From Clusia tigrina (Eukaryota; Arthropoda; Insecta; Diptera; Clusiidae), in NCBI GenBank assembly GCA_920105625.2, contig OV050030.1, forward strand, positions 85,148,570 to 85,212,569: a stretch of 64,000 nucleotides of DNA. The letters run 5' to 3'. A program made the translations under genes and the position numbers. The notes below the pieces were generated by a model. The model was not told where the DNA came from and ran no database searches. It was given only the letters and a program-made list of their open reading frames with translations. Shown here in pieces: positions 54,330 to 64,000 of this stretch (positions are counted from its first letter, which is position 1; the number at the start of each line of letters is the position of its first letter).

Positions 54330-54935
54330 AATCCAGATATGTATTTACTTATAACAACTGGACAAGTTTAAAACTTTCAAGATGTATGCTGAACGACAAA
54401 CAGATTGCAGAATACAGGCGATATGTAGCGATAATGACAGAGAATATGTCAACAATGATTTTGATGGATATTTGAAGCAGCATGGTATACGACGTGAGTT
54501 AACAGTGACACATACTCCATAATAAAATGGTGTGGCGGAGCGCACAAATATAACATTGGTGAAAATGGCTCGGTTCATGCTGTTATACACAGGATTACAT
54601 CAAAATTTGTGGGCAGAAGCAATATCAACAGCCAGCATACATAAGAAATAGATTCCCTACGAAATTGTTAATAAACAAATCTCCGAGCGAAGTTTGATAC
54701 AACAGAAACCCATCTGTCAGCTATCTAAAATCGTTTGGTGCAGTTGCAGTGGCTTTAAATAAAACACATCATGCTAAATTTGAAGCTAAAGAAAAGAAGT
54801 ACATAATGGTTGGGTATTCAATGGAATCCAAAGCAAATCATGTGTATGACAAGGAGACATATAAAGTTGTTGTGAAAAGGGATGTACTTTTCAACGAAAA
54901 TTTTGCGACCAACAACGACATACAGGGTAGTTAAA
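54330..54935 (+). pseudogene. copia-type integrase relic
   Basis: Protease is not seen: after the knuckle the sequence jumps to late integrase. At about 54425-54560 are SDNDREYVNNDFDGYL (second Asp context), KQHGIRRELTVTHTPQ and NGVAERTNITLVKMAR (catalytic Glu), in changing frames. Next come LWAEAISTAS and, at 54749-54934, MALNKTHHAKFEAKEKKYIM and VYDKETYKVVVKRDVLFNE, the C-terminal GKL-like part of copia integrases. Confidence 0.75.
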
Positions 54936-55240
54936 ATACTAATATGATGGTGTTCTTCATCGATGACATAGACTAGAAACAGCAAGATGATATGCAAGAG
55001 AAATATGGTGTATAAGGTCTAGCAAGAAACGATTTTTATTACGATACGGCTGATGGAGACAGTGCACCTGATAGCGAGATTAACTACGGAACCATCAATC
55101 AGGGGGAGAGAACCAATTCTGAATTGGAGGCTCACAGAGTTTGTCGGTGGAGACCAAAATCATTCGCAACAGTACACATGGATGCCCAATGAAGCAATAT
55201 AATATGATTAATAACATAATAGCTGAAAATATATCTAAAG

Positions 55241-55760
55241 ATGTCAATGAAGCACTTTCCAGCTACAAATGTGACCAAAGGAAAAAGGCGATGGAAATCG
55301 AGTTACCTAGTGCCTGGCAAGAAGGCGATTAAAAGAAAATGGGTTTTCACATTAACGAGAAATAAGCATGGCAGAATAGAGCGCTACAAGACAAAACTCG
55401 TAGCACAGGGGTGTGAACAGCGGTTTGGTTTATCGAAGAAACAAAACACGATTGCGTTAAGCAGCACAGAGGCTAAATATATGGCAGCATCGAAAGCAAC
55501 AAAAGAAGCAATTTAATTGCGGAGACTATTAAAAGAAATCGGTTTTTGGAAAGACCAAGTTCCAATCGTTCTAAGCGTGGACAATTAAGGTGCGCAGAAG
55601 CTGGCGACTTATCCAGTATATCACAATCGTACAAATCATTGATGTACGTTTATCACCATATACCATGTCGAGATGGAACTGAAGTTTTAGCCGACTGATG
55701 AATTGACGGCTGACGTTTTTACTAAGAACTTGTCAAAAACTAAACACTTGAAATTTGTTA
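55241..55760 (+). pseudogene. copia-type RT start and RNase H end, palm deleted
   Basis: At 55241-55425 lie KRKWVFTLTRNKHGRIERYK and TKLVAQGCEQRFG, the first RT block (usual KWV-x-x-x-K, ARLVAKG-x-x-Q). This is joined directly to SKKQNTIALSSTEAKYMAAS, which is the RNase H end, at about 55430. The YVDD palm and the thumb are missing. Later pieces include LRRLLKEIGF and LTADVFTKNLSKTKH near 55705-55745, the normal end of copia Pol. Confidence 0.8.
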
Positions 55761-55805
55761 GTCAAATGTCATAAACTTTATCTTTGTTAAAGACACATTT
55801 ACGTT

Positions 55806-55814
55806 TAGGAGGAG
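55806..55814 (+). promoter_or_regulatory. copia-type polypurine tract
   Basis: AGGAGGAG immediately before the 3' LTR. Confidence 0.7.
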
Positions 55815-55952
55815 TGTTGAAATATTACTTGGCAACCCTGAATGCAACGTACGTGTTTCTCTATTTTCCTTTATTCTTTTATACACACTTTCCATTCCTT
55901 CAATAAACGATCTAGTTTATTATTTCATGTATGTATGTGACTACATTTTACA
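55815..55952 (+). repeat. copia-type 3' LTR
   Basis: 138 bp; matches the 5' LTR at both ends but lacks its internal duplication. Confidence 0.82.
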
Positions 55953-56098
55953 GTGTCAAATAAATAAAATTTAACTTAATTTCAAATCTGAGCGTAAGTT
56001 GCATTCAATATTATTTAATTTTTTATTTAATATTAAGTTTACGTCGACTAGAAGAGACAAAAGAAAATAAATGCAAGCAATTAACAAACAAGAGCGCG

Positions 56099-56607
56099 AG
56101 TTACGTCCCCGCCTACATTAGCAACGACACAACCACCAACCAAACCACCAAGAATGGCAGCAGAGACGAATAGCTGAGTGCAACAACAACAAGGGCAATG
56201 CACTCTGCAAATACAACAAGTGCAAGTCAGAACCCAACAAGTGTATTGCACTCAAATACAAAAACAACATGGCCAATGCCCTCTGCAAACGCAACAAGTG
56301 CAAGTCAAAACCCAACAAGAGCATTGCACTCATATACAACAACAACCATAAGCCAATGCTGATGATAAGTGGAACACCAGACAGCTGAGTAGGGTAGAAT
56401 AAGAACCAATAAACTGTAATTCGTAGAATAAGACATTTATTTTATTGTTAATTTAGCATATACTTATTTTGTATAACTTACTTTTTTAATTATTGCATAA
56501 ACTTTATTCATTATCATTTTGGCAATCAAATGAACTTGTTGTGAATTATTGTGATAGCAGTGGAAAAGCTATATTTTTTTGAAGTTTAATAAGGGAGGAC
56601 CCTTATT
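56099..56607 (+). repeat. 5' LTR of the errantivirus-like provirus
   Basis: About 509 bp, beginning AGTTACGTCCCCGCCTACAT and ending in CCTTATTT next to the primer site. Contains two direct 78-bp units, 56185-56262 and 56263-56340, each with caacaagtgcaagtcAAAACCCAACAAG-like sequence. Confidence 0.82.
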
Positions 56608-56626
56608 TAGCGCAGTCGACGGTCGA
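56608..56626 (+). promoter_or_regulatory. Primer binding site, tRNA-Ser type
   Basis: TAGCGCAGTCGACGG, close to the TGGCGCAGTCG form used by the 17.6/297/ZAM group; the second base differs. Confidence 0.7.
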
Positions 56627-57549
56627 CCATCGGTTGTATCCTGACACAACCGTGGAATTTTTATTCCTTTAATGGTCGAGAACCAACACCCTGAAGGAAG
56701 ATGACTAAAGGAAACTGGAATTTATACCTAACCGCTGGAAGCCACAGGATAAATGAATTTCTAAGTATGCTATTGGTGCTTATGCAAATGTAAGTATTGA
56801 GTGTAATCGCTTAAAATTATAATGAACCTGAACAAATTTTGTGAGGGTAGGAAAAGGTAAAAACATATAAAACTTACCGCAACAGGTTTCATGTCGAAAA
56901 AGTTCATAAAAAAAATGAATTTGTGATAAGTGCTCAGTTCTGTGTTAATAAAAATAAAGCAAACAAAGAAAGTCGAAATGGAAAATTTAAGAATTGAAAT
57001 TGAATTGTGCAAAGAATAAGATAATTGTACATATAAAGGAATTTGTTGAAATGAATTAATATAAACTTAACAAAACATTCATCACTGTCATCCCACATGT
57101 ATATGGGCAATGCAGTATAACCAAAAAAATAATAACTAAATAATTACGCTGCCACCTCCAATTGGAAGCTCTCCAACGTACAACAAACCTTCCTAAGAAA
57201 TTACATTAAAACAAAAGAAAGAAAAAGAGAGAAAAGCTGAAATCAGTAGATTGCAACATATTTAGTACCAATTGTGTTTGAAAAAGTTTCATCTGCAAAG
57301 ATCACTGACTGCATATCAGTGCAATAACTTACTCAAAAGCAATTAAATACAGTACCGTAAAAGGTCTGTATCGGGAAAAATATCTATAAATTGAAAAAAA
57401 ATCCTTTAACTCAAATCACTTTAATAAATATTAAAACTGAAATTCATGGTCCTACAGCCTACACACTAGGCCTGAGTGATGAAGTTCTAAAATTTTTGTA
57501 GTTGCACAAATACTGAAAAATTCAATTTGCATCAGCTGGCAAATACATA

Positions 57550-57637
<88 letters not shown>

Positions 57638-57806
57638 TATACGCACAAATATACAAATGCGAGGATGCATAAAATATCTCGGAAAGGTTAAACGAGAAAC
57701 ATAAAAAAAGTTAAATAATATTTTTTTTTCTTCCTAAAGAAAGAAAGGAAGCACAGAACCGACACACTATCACACAAATAAAATTTTTGTTATCAATACT
57801 TCCTTA
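56627..57806 (+). other. Leader between primer site and gag, no gene
   Basis: About 1.2 kb of A-rich sequence without a coding signal, interrupted by a (TA)n array at 57556-57632. A long untranslated leader is normal for this group. Confidence 0.6.
57556..57632. repeat. (TA)n microsatellite in the provirus leader
   Basis: About 38 TA units, uninterrupted, within the leader of a comparatively young provirus. Confidence 0.95.
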
Positions 57807-59109
57807 ATGTCAAAGAGCAGCAGTAAGAAGAACTCAAAATTTTTTCCATACCAGAATATTTTCAAAACAAGAAAGTTAAGTTCAATCCAAGAGGAAATAA
57901 TCTTCACACCTTCCCTATCACAATTTTTTTCGGACAGTTGGGAATCACTAGAAGTAGAACCAAATCAATTAGGAGCAATGTCGCTTAATACAAACCCTGG
58001 CACCTCGGCTGGAGCAGCTATTAACGCTTTGAATCCGGCAGATGTTTTTAATTCTCTCAGAATCCCAGATGTTATAAAAGATTTGCCAAGATTTGACGGC
58101 AATCCGAGGACCTTGTATGAATTTATAAAAAATGTAGAAAAAATATTAACGTATATTAGGGGGAAATATTAATGTATATTACGGAACTATTTTGTTAAGG
58201 GCTATTAGAAACAAAATCGAGGGACAAGCGAATGAAATTCTAAATATGTCCGGAGTCCCATGAAACTGGGACGAAATAAAACAAAACCTTATACTCAACT
58301 ATTCAGATAAAAGAACGGAAACCTCACTAATCCGAGATTTACACAACTTGAGACAGAGTAGGAAAACAGTTGAAGATTTATATAATGATATAATAGAAAT
58401 CCAATCAACTTCAAGTAATAATGTCTTAATACATGAAAAGAATAAGAGTGTAGTCGAGGCAAAAAAGAGCTATATGCAGAAATGTGTTTAAACGCGTTTC
58501 TCACCCTTAGGTTCAACCATTAGAGCTATGACACCTGGCACATTGGCGAACGAACTTGCATTTTGCACAAAAGAACAAAATATATTTTACCAAAAGACAG
58601 AAATACAGAAGTTAAACTACAAACCCCAGTTTGCACCCTATCCCAGGCAAGATCAAATGAGACGCTATGTACCAAATTTCCATCAAAATAGATTCCGGCA
58701 ATATAATCCCAACTTTTCGAGACGCGACGATAGGCCAAATTTTCAAGGAATCACAAATATGGGACAACCAAGTAGAAGCGCACCTTCTCCCAATCCATTC
58801 AATAGTAACATTCTACCCAAGCCAGAACCGATGGATACCACTTCTATAAACAGCAGACAGTTAAAACCATATGAGCCCCTAGAGACTAGCACGGGCCTTA
58901 CAAGGAATTCATTAGCATCCAGGAGAACCTTCCAGAGGTCAAGATCGAGATTCGGTAACCAAAATCCACGAGAGTTTTACAATATTGACCAAATTGATGA
59001 CCAAGAAGGTGACATGAATCAAAAAGAAATGGCTGGAGATGAAGGTCACGAAATGGAAGAGGATTGTGGAAATTTTCGGATACCAGCCTGGTCCCCAAAG
59101 GGTACTTAG
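57807..59109 (+). pseudogene. gag relic of the errantivirus-like provirus
   Basis: The ATG at 57807 (MSKSSSKKNSKFFPYQ) opens a 121-codon run whose end, IKDLPRFDGNPRTLYEFIKN, is the typical start of the capsid in this group. A frameshift near 58150 and stops near 58261 and 58490 interrupt it. 58528-59109 then continues with LNYKPQFAPYPRQDQMRRYV and an Asn/Pro/Arg-rich nucleocapsid without zinc knuckles, as in 17.6-type elements, to a stop at 59109. The end overlaps the start of pol by 46 bases. Gag forms the particle. Confidence 0.8.
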
Positions 59110-60107
59110 ACATCAATACTCACGGTTACACTCTACCCTTCATAAAAATCCATTCTCCTTTCGGAAGACCACTTAGATTTTTGATAGATACAGGGGCTTC
59201 ATCCTCATTCATTAGCCCGGAATTCATTGATGAGCAAAGTCAAGAAGAGTGTAAACCAATAACAATAACAACTGTCCTGAATAGGTACAAAATCAATAAG
59301 TACGTCAACCTACCAATTTTTTCCGAATTTAACACCGAAGGCCAATTAAAATTCCTAATATTCAAATTCCATGCTTACTTCGATGGTCTACTTGGTCTAG
59401 ACGCACTTAAACGATTAGGAGCAACAATAAATTTAGTCGAACAGACTCTTATTACGACAAATGCAGAATTACCATTAAAACTGAAACCTAATTTCACATC
59501 TGGTAAATACGTAATTCCAGCCCATTTCAAGGCAATAGTAAGGTTACCGGTAGATATTAAAAATGGAGACATCTCCGTAACGTCAATACAACTCACACGC
59601 AGCATTATGGTTTCGGAAGGCTTATACGCTACTGAAAACTGGTTTAGTAATTTGGAAGTTAAAAATTTTTCAAACAGGGACCAAATCCTCTTCTTAGAGC
59701 AACCAATAAAAGTGGAACCGTTTCAGGAGGGAAACTTCTTAGAGTGTAACAATTGGAACTTAATAGGGCCACAACCACTAGAATTCAAGAACATATCAGA
59801 ACTAATTCGATTAGATCACCTAAACGAGGAAGAAAAAGAAAAATTGATTAAGCTTTGCAAATCATTTAATGACATATTTTTCAAAGAAGGCCAAAAACTC
59901 TCGTTTACCAACGACATTAAACATAAAATAAAAACAACAGATGACATACCGATTTTCACTAAATCCTATCGATACCCGTATATACACAAGGAAGAGGTAA
60001 ATAAACAAATAAAAAATATGTTGGAGCAGGGTATAATCAAACAAAGTTTTTCGCCATGGAGTTCACCAAAAAGAAAGATGCCAGTGGCAAACAAAAGTGA
60101 CGGCTAG
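59064..60107 (+). pseudogene. pol part 1: protease and RT fingers
   Basis: 347 codons. Protease: RPLRFLIDTGASSSFISPEF (about 59160-59220) with the D-T-G-A active site, later GLLGLDALKRLGATI. RT starts near 59900: the stretch ending KEEVNKQIKNMLEQGIIKQS and SPWSSP are fingers motifs. After that a short deletion or frameshift near 60070-60105 breaks the block normally reading W-V-V-P-K-K, and the frame ends at 60107. Pol would be made by frameshifting from gag, consistent with the 46-base overlap. Confidence 0.85.
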
Positions 60108-61321
60108 TAATCGACTACCGCAAGTTAAATGAGAAAACAGTCTCAGATCGTTACCCAATCCCCAACATTGCAGATATCCTTGAAAAGTTAGGTAAATGTA
60201 TGTATTTCTCCACGTTAGATTTAGCTAGTGGGTTCCATCAAATCGAGATGAACCCAGAAGATATTCAAAAAACTGCATTTACGGTTGAAGGAGGACACTA
60301 CGGGTATATAAGGATGCCATTTGGGTTGAAAAACGCGCCTTCTACATTCCAACGTGTCATGGACAATGTTTTAAAAGATTTAGTTGGAAAGACGTGTTTG
60401 GTATACCTCGATGACATTATTATCTATTCGACCTCACTTCAGGACCACATCCAAAATCTGAAGGAAATCTTTAAACGGTTAGAAAAAGCAAATCTTATGA
60501 TTCAAATAGATAAATCCGAGTTTCTAAAGAAGGAAATTGCCTTCTTAGGACATATTGTTTCAACAGAAGGCATCAAGCTAAATCCCGACAAAATTATAGC
60601 TGTAAAAAAATTTCCCCTTCCAAAGACAAAGAAGGAAATCAAAGCATTCCTAGGGCTATTAGGTTATTACAGGAAATTCATAAAAGATTTCGCCAAACTG
60701 GTTAAACCTCTAACAATTTGCTTAAAAAAAGACGAAGTAGTAGAGCTAACGGATGAATACGTGAAAACATTTGAATTATGTAAAAATCTCTTAACTAACG
60801 ACCCAATTCTCCAGTATCCAGACTTCTCCAAGCCATTTATTCTCACAACCGATGCGAGCAACGTAGCATTAGGTGCAGTCCTTTCACAAGGAACAGTTGG
60901 CAGCGATAAGCTTATATGCTATGCAAGCAGAACGCTAAATAAACACGAGAATTATTACAGCACTATTGAGAAAGAATTGTTAGCAATAGTATGGGCGACT
61001 AAATACTTCAGACCTTACCTATTTCGCCGCAGATTCAAAATAGTCACAGACCATCGACCCCTTACTTGGTTAATGAGCATGAAAGAACCGAATTCCAAAC
61101 TCGTTAGATGGAGGCTTAAACTAGAGGAGTTCGATTACGAGATTGTCTACAAAAAAGGAAAAATCAATACGAACGCGGATGCCCTTAGTAGAATCAAGAT
61201 AGATTCAGAGGTGGACATATTTGTTAACGATGCAGACTCAATTCAGGAAACCCAGGGAACCACCGTGCACTCCGCACAAGAAAATTTAGAGACGGAATTT
61301 ACATTTCTGAGAGACCCTTGA
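60108..61321 (+). pseudogene. pol part 2: RT palm, RNase H and tether
   Basis: Continuing in another frame, [20 protein letters not shown] precedes a 373-codon open run from 60200. Catalytic motifs are intact: [45 protein letters not shown] (about 60398-60440) and [17 protein letters not shown]. RNase H has [16 protein letters not shown] and the Glu in [18 protein letters not shown], then [10 protein letters not shown]. The end has NADALSRI. This is the best preserved enzyme of the window; it is separated from its N-terminus by one frameshift and from integrase by a stop at 61319-61321. Confidence 0.88.
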
Positions 61322-62579
61322 ACGAATTCAATGTACAACTAATTCTGGAACAAAAGGAAACAGGTTCACCGATGATATTAGAAAGTGTTTTTAGAAACAA
61401 ACAAAGACGTACTGTTAGGCAACCACAATTTAGCGAAGAAGCAATAATAGAAGTTTTTAAGAAATTCTGCCCTCCTAACAAAACTTCCGCAATATACACA
61501 ACTGACGAGATCTTCCGTAAAGTACAGAACGTGTATTCAAAATTCTTCTCCCAGAGCAAAATGTTCAAATTATTGCGTTGCACTGAAATGCTACATGACA
61601 TTAGATCAGAAGAAGAACAAGAGAAAAATATTAGAGAATATCACATAAATACTAACCACAGAGGAATAAACGAATCCACATTACACTTAAAAAGGAAATA
61701 CTATTTTCCTGGTATGAAAGAAAAAATAGCAAAAACTATAAATTACTGCGAAAAATGCCGTACGCTTAAATACGACAGACACCCACCCAAACTAAAGTTT
61801 CAGAAATCCGAAACACCCCCCACACCGTTGCATACGCTACACATGGACATATATACAATCAACAACAACCAAAACCTAAAAATTATCGATAAATAGATTT
61901 GCAGCAGCATACCCGTTACCAAGTAGACATAGCATATTGGTATTAAAAGCTTTGAAACATTTCCTAAGCCAATTTGGTATACCTAAACGAATAGTGTGTG
62001 ACCAGGGCTCGGAATTCATGAGCAACATCTTCAAAGACTTCTGCAAACAATACAACATTGACTTACATATTACCTCTTTCCAGCAAACTAGTAGTAACTC
62101 TCCCGTCGAGAGGCTACACTCGACCCTAACAGAAATATACAGGCTCATCATTTCAAGAAAAAAAGAGGAAAAACTTAATATCGACCACGACGAAATTCTT
62201 TCAGAGACAATTCTAACTTACAACAGCGCTATTCACTCTTCAACCAAACTAACGCCGTACGAACTTTTCAATGGCAGAACGCCAAAACGTATACTTAAAA
62301 AAATTAAATGAATATCAAGAAATACTATACCCTACCATACAAGCTAGACTTACGCAAGAGGTTGACAATAGAATAGATAAACTAAATAAGGACAGAAAAG
62401 ACCCGTTACAATTTCACACTGACGATAAAGTTTTCAGGAAAGAATGCAGGCGAAACATGGTCACCCCCAGATTTACAATCCAAAAAACGAAAATTAATAA
62501 GAAAAATACGATATTAACTACGAAAGGCCAAAAGCTTCATAAATCTAAGCTTCAATTAACACGTAAATTGAAAAAATAA
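61318..62579 (+). pseudogene. pol part 3: integrase
   Basis: Three frames. 61318-61896 holds the N-terminal region and zinc domain (REYHINTNHRGINES with His residues, then CEKCRTLKYDRHPPK) and the first catalytic Asp in LHMDIY. A small shift near 61890 leads to 61937-62311, with IVCDQGSEFMSNIFKDFC (second Asp) and SNSPVERLHSTLTEIYRLII (catalytic Glu). Another shift near 62280 leads to 62271-62579, ending LTTKGQKLHKSKLQL, the typical C-terminal end. All three catalytic residues survive. Confidence 0.85.
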
Positions 62580-62595
62580 ACTAATATTATACATT

Positions 62596-62604
62596 CTTTT
62601 TTAG
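62596..62604 (+). promoter_or_regulatory. Candidate env splice acceptor
   Basis: CTTTTTTAG at the pol-env junction, preceded by a pyrimidine-rich tract and followed by the env frame. Errantivirus Env is translated from a singly spliced RNA. Confidence 0.55.
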
Positions 62605-63982
62605 GCTAATTGTGGCAAAAGCCCAAATATTAGAAATACACAATTTAACAGAATTACAAGGAATTCTCCCAATCAAACTCGGCACAGCAAAAACGATAAT
62701 AGAATACAAAAACCTAATACACATAGTCAACCTAGAAGATTACGACGAAAACATTAGAAGAATTTCGATAACACTTGACACATTAAAAAAAACATAACTA
62801 CACACATAAATGAGGAACAAGACACAATAGTAAACTACTTTGAAACTACTGCAAACAATATTAAAGAAGACAAAGAATTACTGATAGAATCCCAATACCT
62901 TAATCAGATTAATTATAACATTGAACTTCTTGCTAGCCATCTGACTGACATTTCCGAAGCCATAATACTGGCTAAACTAAATATAATCCCTAAACAAATT
63001 TTGAGCCCAAAAGAATTGGGAATAATCCGTGAACCTTTAGAAAGCCAATCAATATTAAATCCGAAGAACACATTTATGAACTTTTAGATCTACAAGCCTA
63101 CTACAACAATACAAATATAATATTCAACATTAAAATACCCATAATACACTCACACAATTACACATTTTACCACATCATACCCCTCCCAATCAATGGCACT
63201 AAAGAAATCATAACAAAACGTTATGTATCATATAATGAGCAATACATTCAATATTTCGATAAGCCATGCCCAATAGTAGAAAGCATATTCATCTGTAACG
63301 AATCAGCACACGAAGAAGCAGCGCAAAATTCCACTTGCATCGGTAGACTAATGCGGAACCTAGCTGCAAAATGCCACCTCAATGATGTTGGAAAATAGAA
63401 GCGATATTTCAACCGGAAAATAACTATATTGTCATTTTTAACGTTCCATCAATATTAATCAAATCTAGTTGCAGTAACACCACCAACATAGTTGAAAGTA
63501 CAGCCACAATATACCACAACAACTGCCAAGTTGAAATCAATGGAAACACATACAACGATGACCCACTCGTATTCAACGAAATGCCGCTCACCATTCCCCT
63601 TTCAACAGTCAAAATCGAAGCCGAATCCACAAACAAATTGCTAATACTACAGAAGCTAAAAGACGAACAGATCTACTTACAAGAGGACATGGATCTCAGG
63701 CAGAACGAAACAAAGATCACGGAAGCATATAGTACCTTCGCCATTCTAATAATCATCATTGCAATCAGCATCATACTCGAATTATTCCCGAAAAAGAAGA
63801 TAATTAACATAATCAACGACGAAATCACTTTCCGCCGCGAGCCGAGTATCGCGCCGACCACAATTAGTTCACTGTGGCCCTCGCTCTACACTAGGGGGGG
63901 AGAAGTTACGTCCCCACCTACATTAGCAACGACACAACCACCAACCAAACCACCAAGAATGGCAGCAGAGACGAATAGCTGA
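62605..63982 (+). pseudogene. env: env relic of the errantivirus-like provirus
   Basis: The N-terminal part (62612-62797) and the C-terminal part (63581-63982, 133 codons) are open in the same frame; between them the frame is broken by several shifts and stops. The C-terminal part ends in a long hydrophobic anchor rich in Ile (about 63734-63790), followed by a basic tail that runs into the 3' LTR, as in 17.6/ZAM-type Env. No clear furin site was recognised in the broken middle. In intact relatives Env is a membrane fusion glycoprotein; this copy cannot be. Confidence 0.72.
63891..63903 (+). promoter_or_regulatory. Polypurine tract
   Basis: AGGGGGGGAGA immediately before the 3' LTR; it overlaps the env reading frame. 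Confidence 0.82.
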
Positions 63983-64000
63983 GTGCAACATCAATAAGGC
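63904..64000 (+). repeat. 3' LTR of the provirus, cut by window end
   Basis: The first 97 bases, AGTTACGTCCCCACCTACAT onwards, correspond to 56099-56195 with about five differences. Confidence 0.9.

Larger units (their letters stand above)
53284..55952 (+). mobile_element. Ty1/copia-type retrotransposon, internally deleted
   Basis: LTRs at 53284-53445 and 55815-55952, both starting TGTTGAAATATTACTTGGCA and ending ACA. A primer site follows the 5' LTR. In between are gag, a zinc knuckle, integrase pieces and the RNase H end, but most of RT is absent. The LTRs differ in a 27-bp tandem duplication (cttttcctttcctttaataaacaatgaa-like unit, 53360-53411) and in several substitutions. Flanking 5-mers (gttat, gtgtc) do not match convincingly. 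Confidence 0.85.
56099..64000 (+). mobile_element. Errantivirus-like provirus with gag, pol and env relics (3' LTR truncated by window)
   Basis: 5' LTR 56099-56607, tRNA-Ser-type primer site, long leader, gag (57807-59109), pol (59064-62579), env (62605-63982), polypurine tract (63891-63903), then the start of the 3' LTR from 63904. Order and motifs match the 17.6/297/ZAM group of insect endogenous retroviruses. Over the 97 bases visible, the 3' LTR differs from the 5' LTR at only about five positions, so this is the youngest long retroelement here. Several frameshifts make it defective. It lies in CG-rich flanking GCGCG on the left. Confidence 0.9.

Overview
This 64 kb window looks like repeat-rich chromatin from an insect genome, most likely a dipteran. 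The evidence is the mix of transposon families: LOA-, R1-, Jockey- and I-type LINEs, a Penelope-like element, a copia-type element primed by an internal initiator-tRNA-Met fragment, env-bearing Ty3/gypsy (errantivirus-like) elements, a Helitron, and hAT, Tigger/pogo, mariner and Tc1-like DNA transposons. There are also many long (TA)n arrays. I found no convincing single-copy host gene. The nearest candidate is a short two-exon, PIF/Harbinger-like N-terminus at 27078-27418. Nearly every coding region is broken by stops, frameshifts or deletions, and the elements lie in both orientations and often inside one another.

Layout, left half. 1-2215: LOA-type LINE relic. 2804-7860 (minus): old Ty3/gypsy relic, split by a hAT element (4179-7379, perfect 8-bp target duplication). 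The hAT is itself split by a solo LTR (6053-6511, 4-bp duplication). 8276-10438: R1-clade LINE with an internal deletion but an open 535-codon frame and a poly(A) tail. 10640-14390 (minus): decayed Helitron with Rep and Pif1-type helicase parts, flanked at 14652-15120 by a two-copy 232-bp tandem repeat. 15909-16620 (minus): gypsy integrase piece. 16960-20882: Jockey-type LINE relic. 20923-21715 (minus): 3' half of a Tc1-like element. 21716-22995: Penelope-like element. 23318-24083: internally deleted mariner. 24084-26548 (minus): Tigger/pogo element carrying a tRNA-derived SINE.

Layout, right half. 28111-33164: complete but internally deleted LTR element with TATA target duplications, a tRNA-Lys-type primer site, tandem repeats in its LTR and a striking leader repeat array, which is the best candidate for an undescribed regulatory module. 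33363-42840: two outward-facing LTRs of one family, the left one attached to an env gene on the minus strand, the right one downstream of a plus-strand gag-pol relic. 43101-45034: Tc1-like element with about 230-bp inverted repeats of the IR/DR type. 45495-45586: perfect 92-bp palindrome. 45770-47997 and 48010-50760: two LINE relics. 53284-55952: copia-type element lacking its reverse transcriptase. 56099-64000: the best preserved retroelement, an errantivirus-like provirus with gag, pol and env relics, whose 3' LTR is cut by the window end.

The genes do not form a cellular pathway. They are separate invasion records, and the nesting gives a relative order. The density, mixed orientation and env-bearing retroelements resemble a pericentromeric or piRNA-cluster-like region, but that reading is inference.
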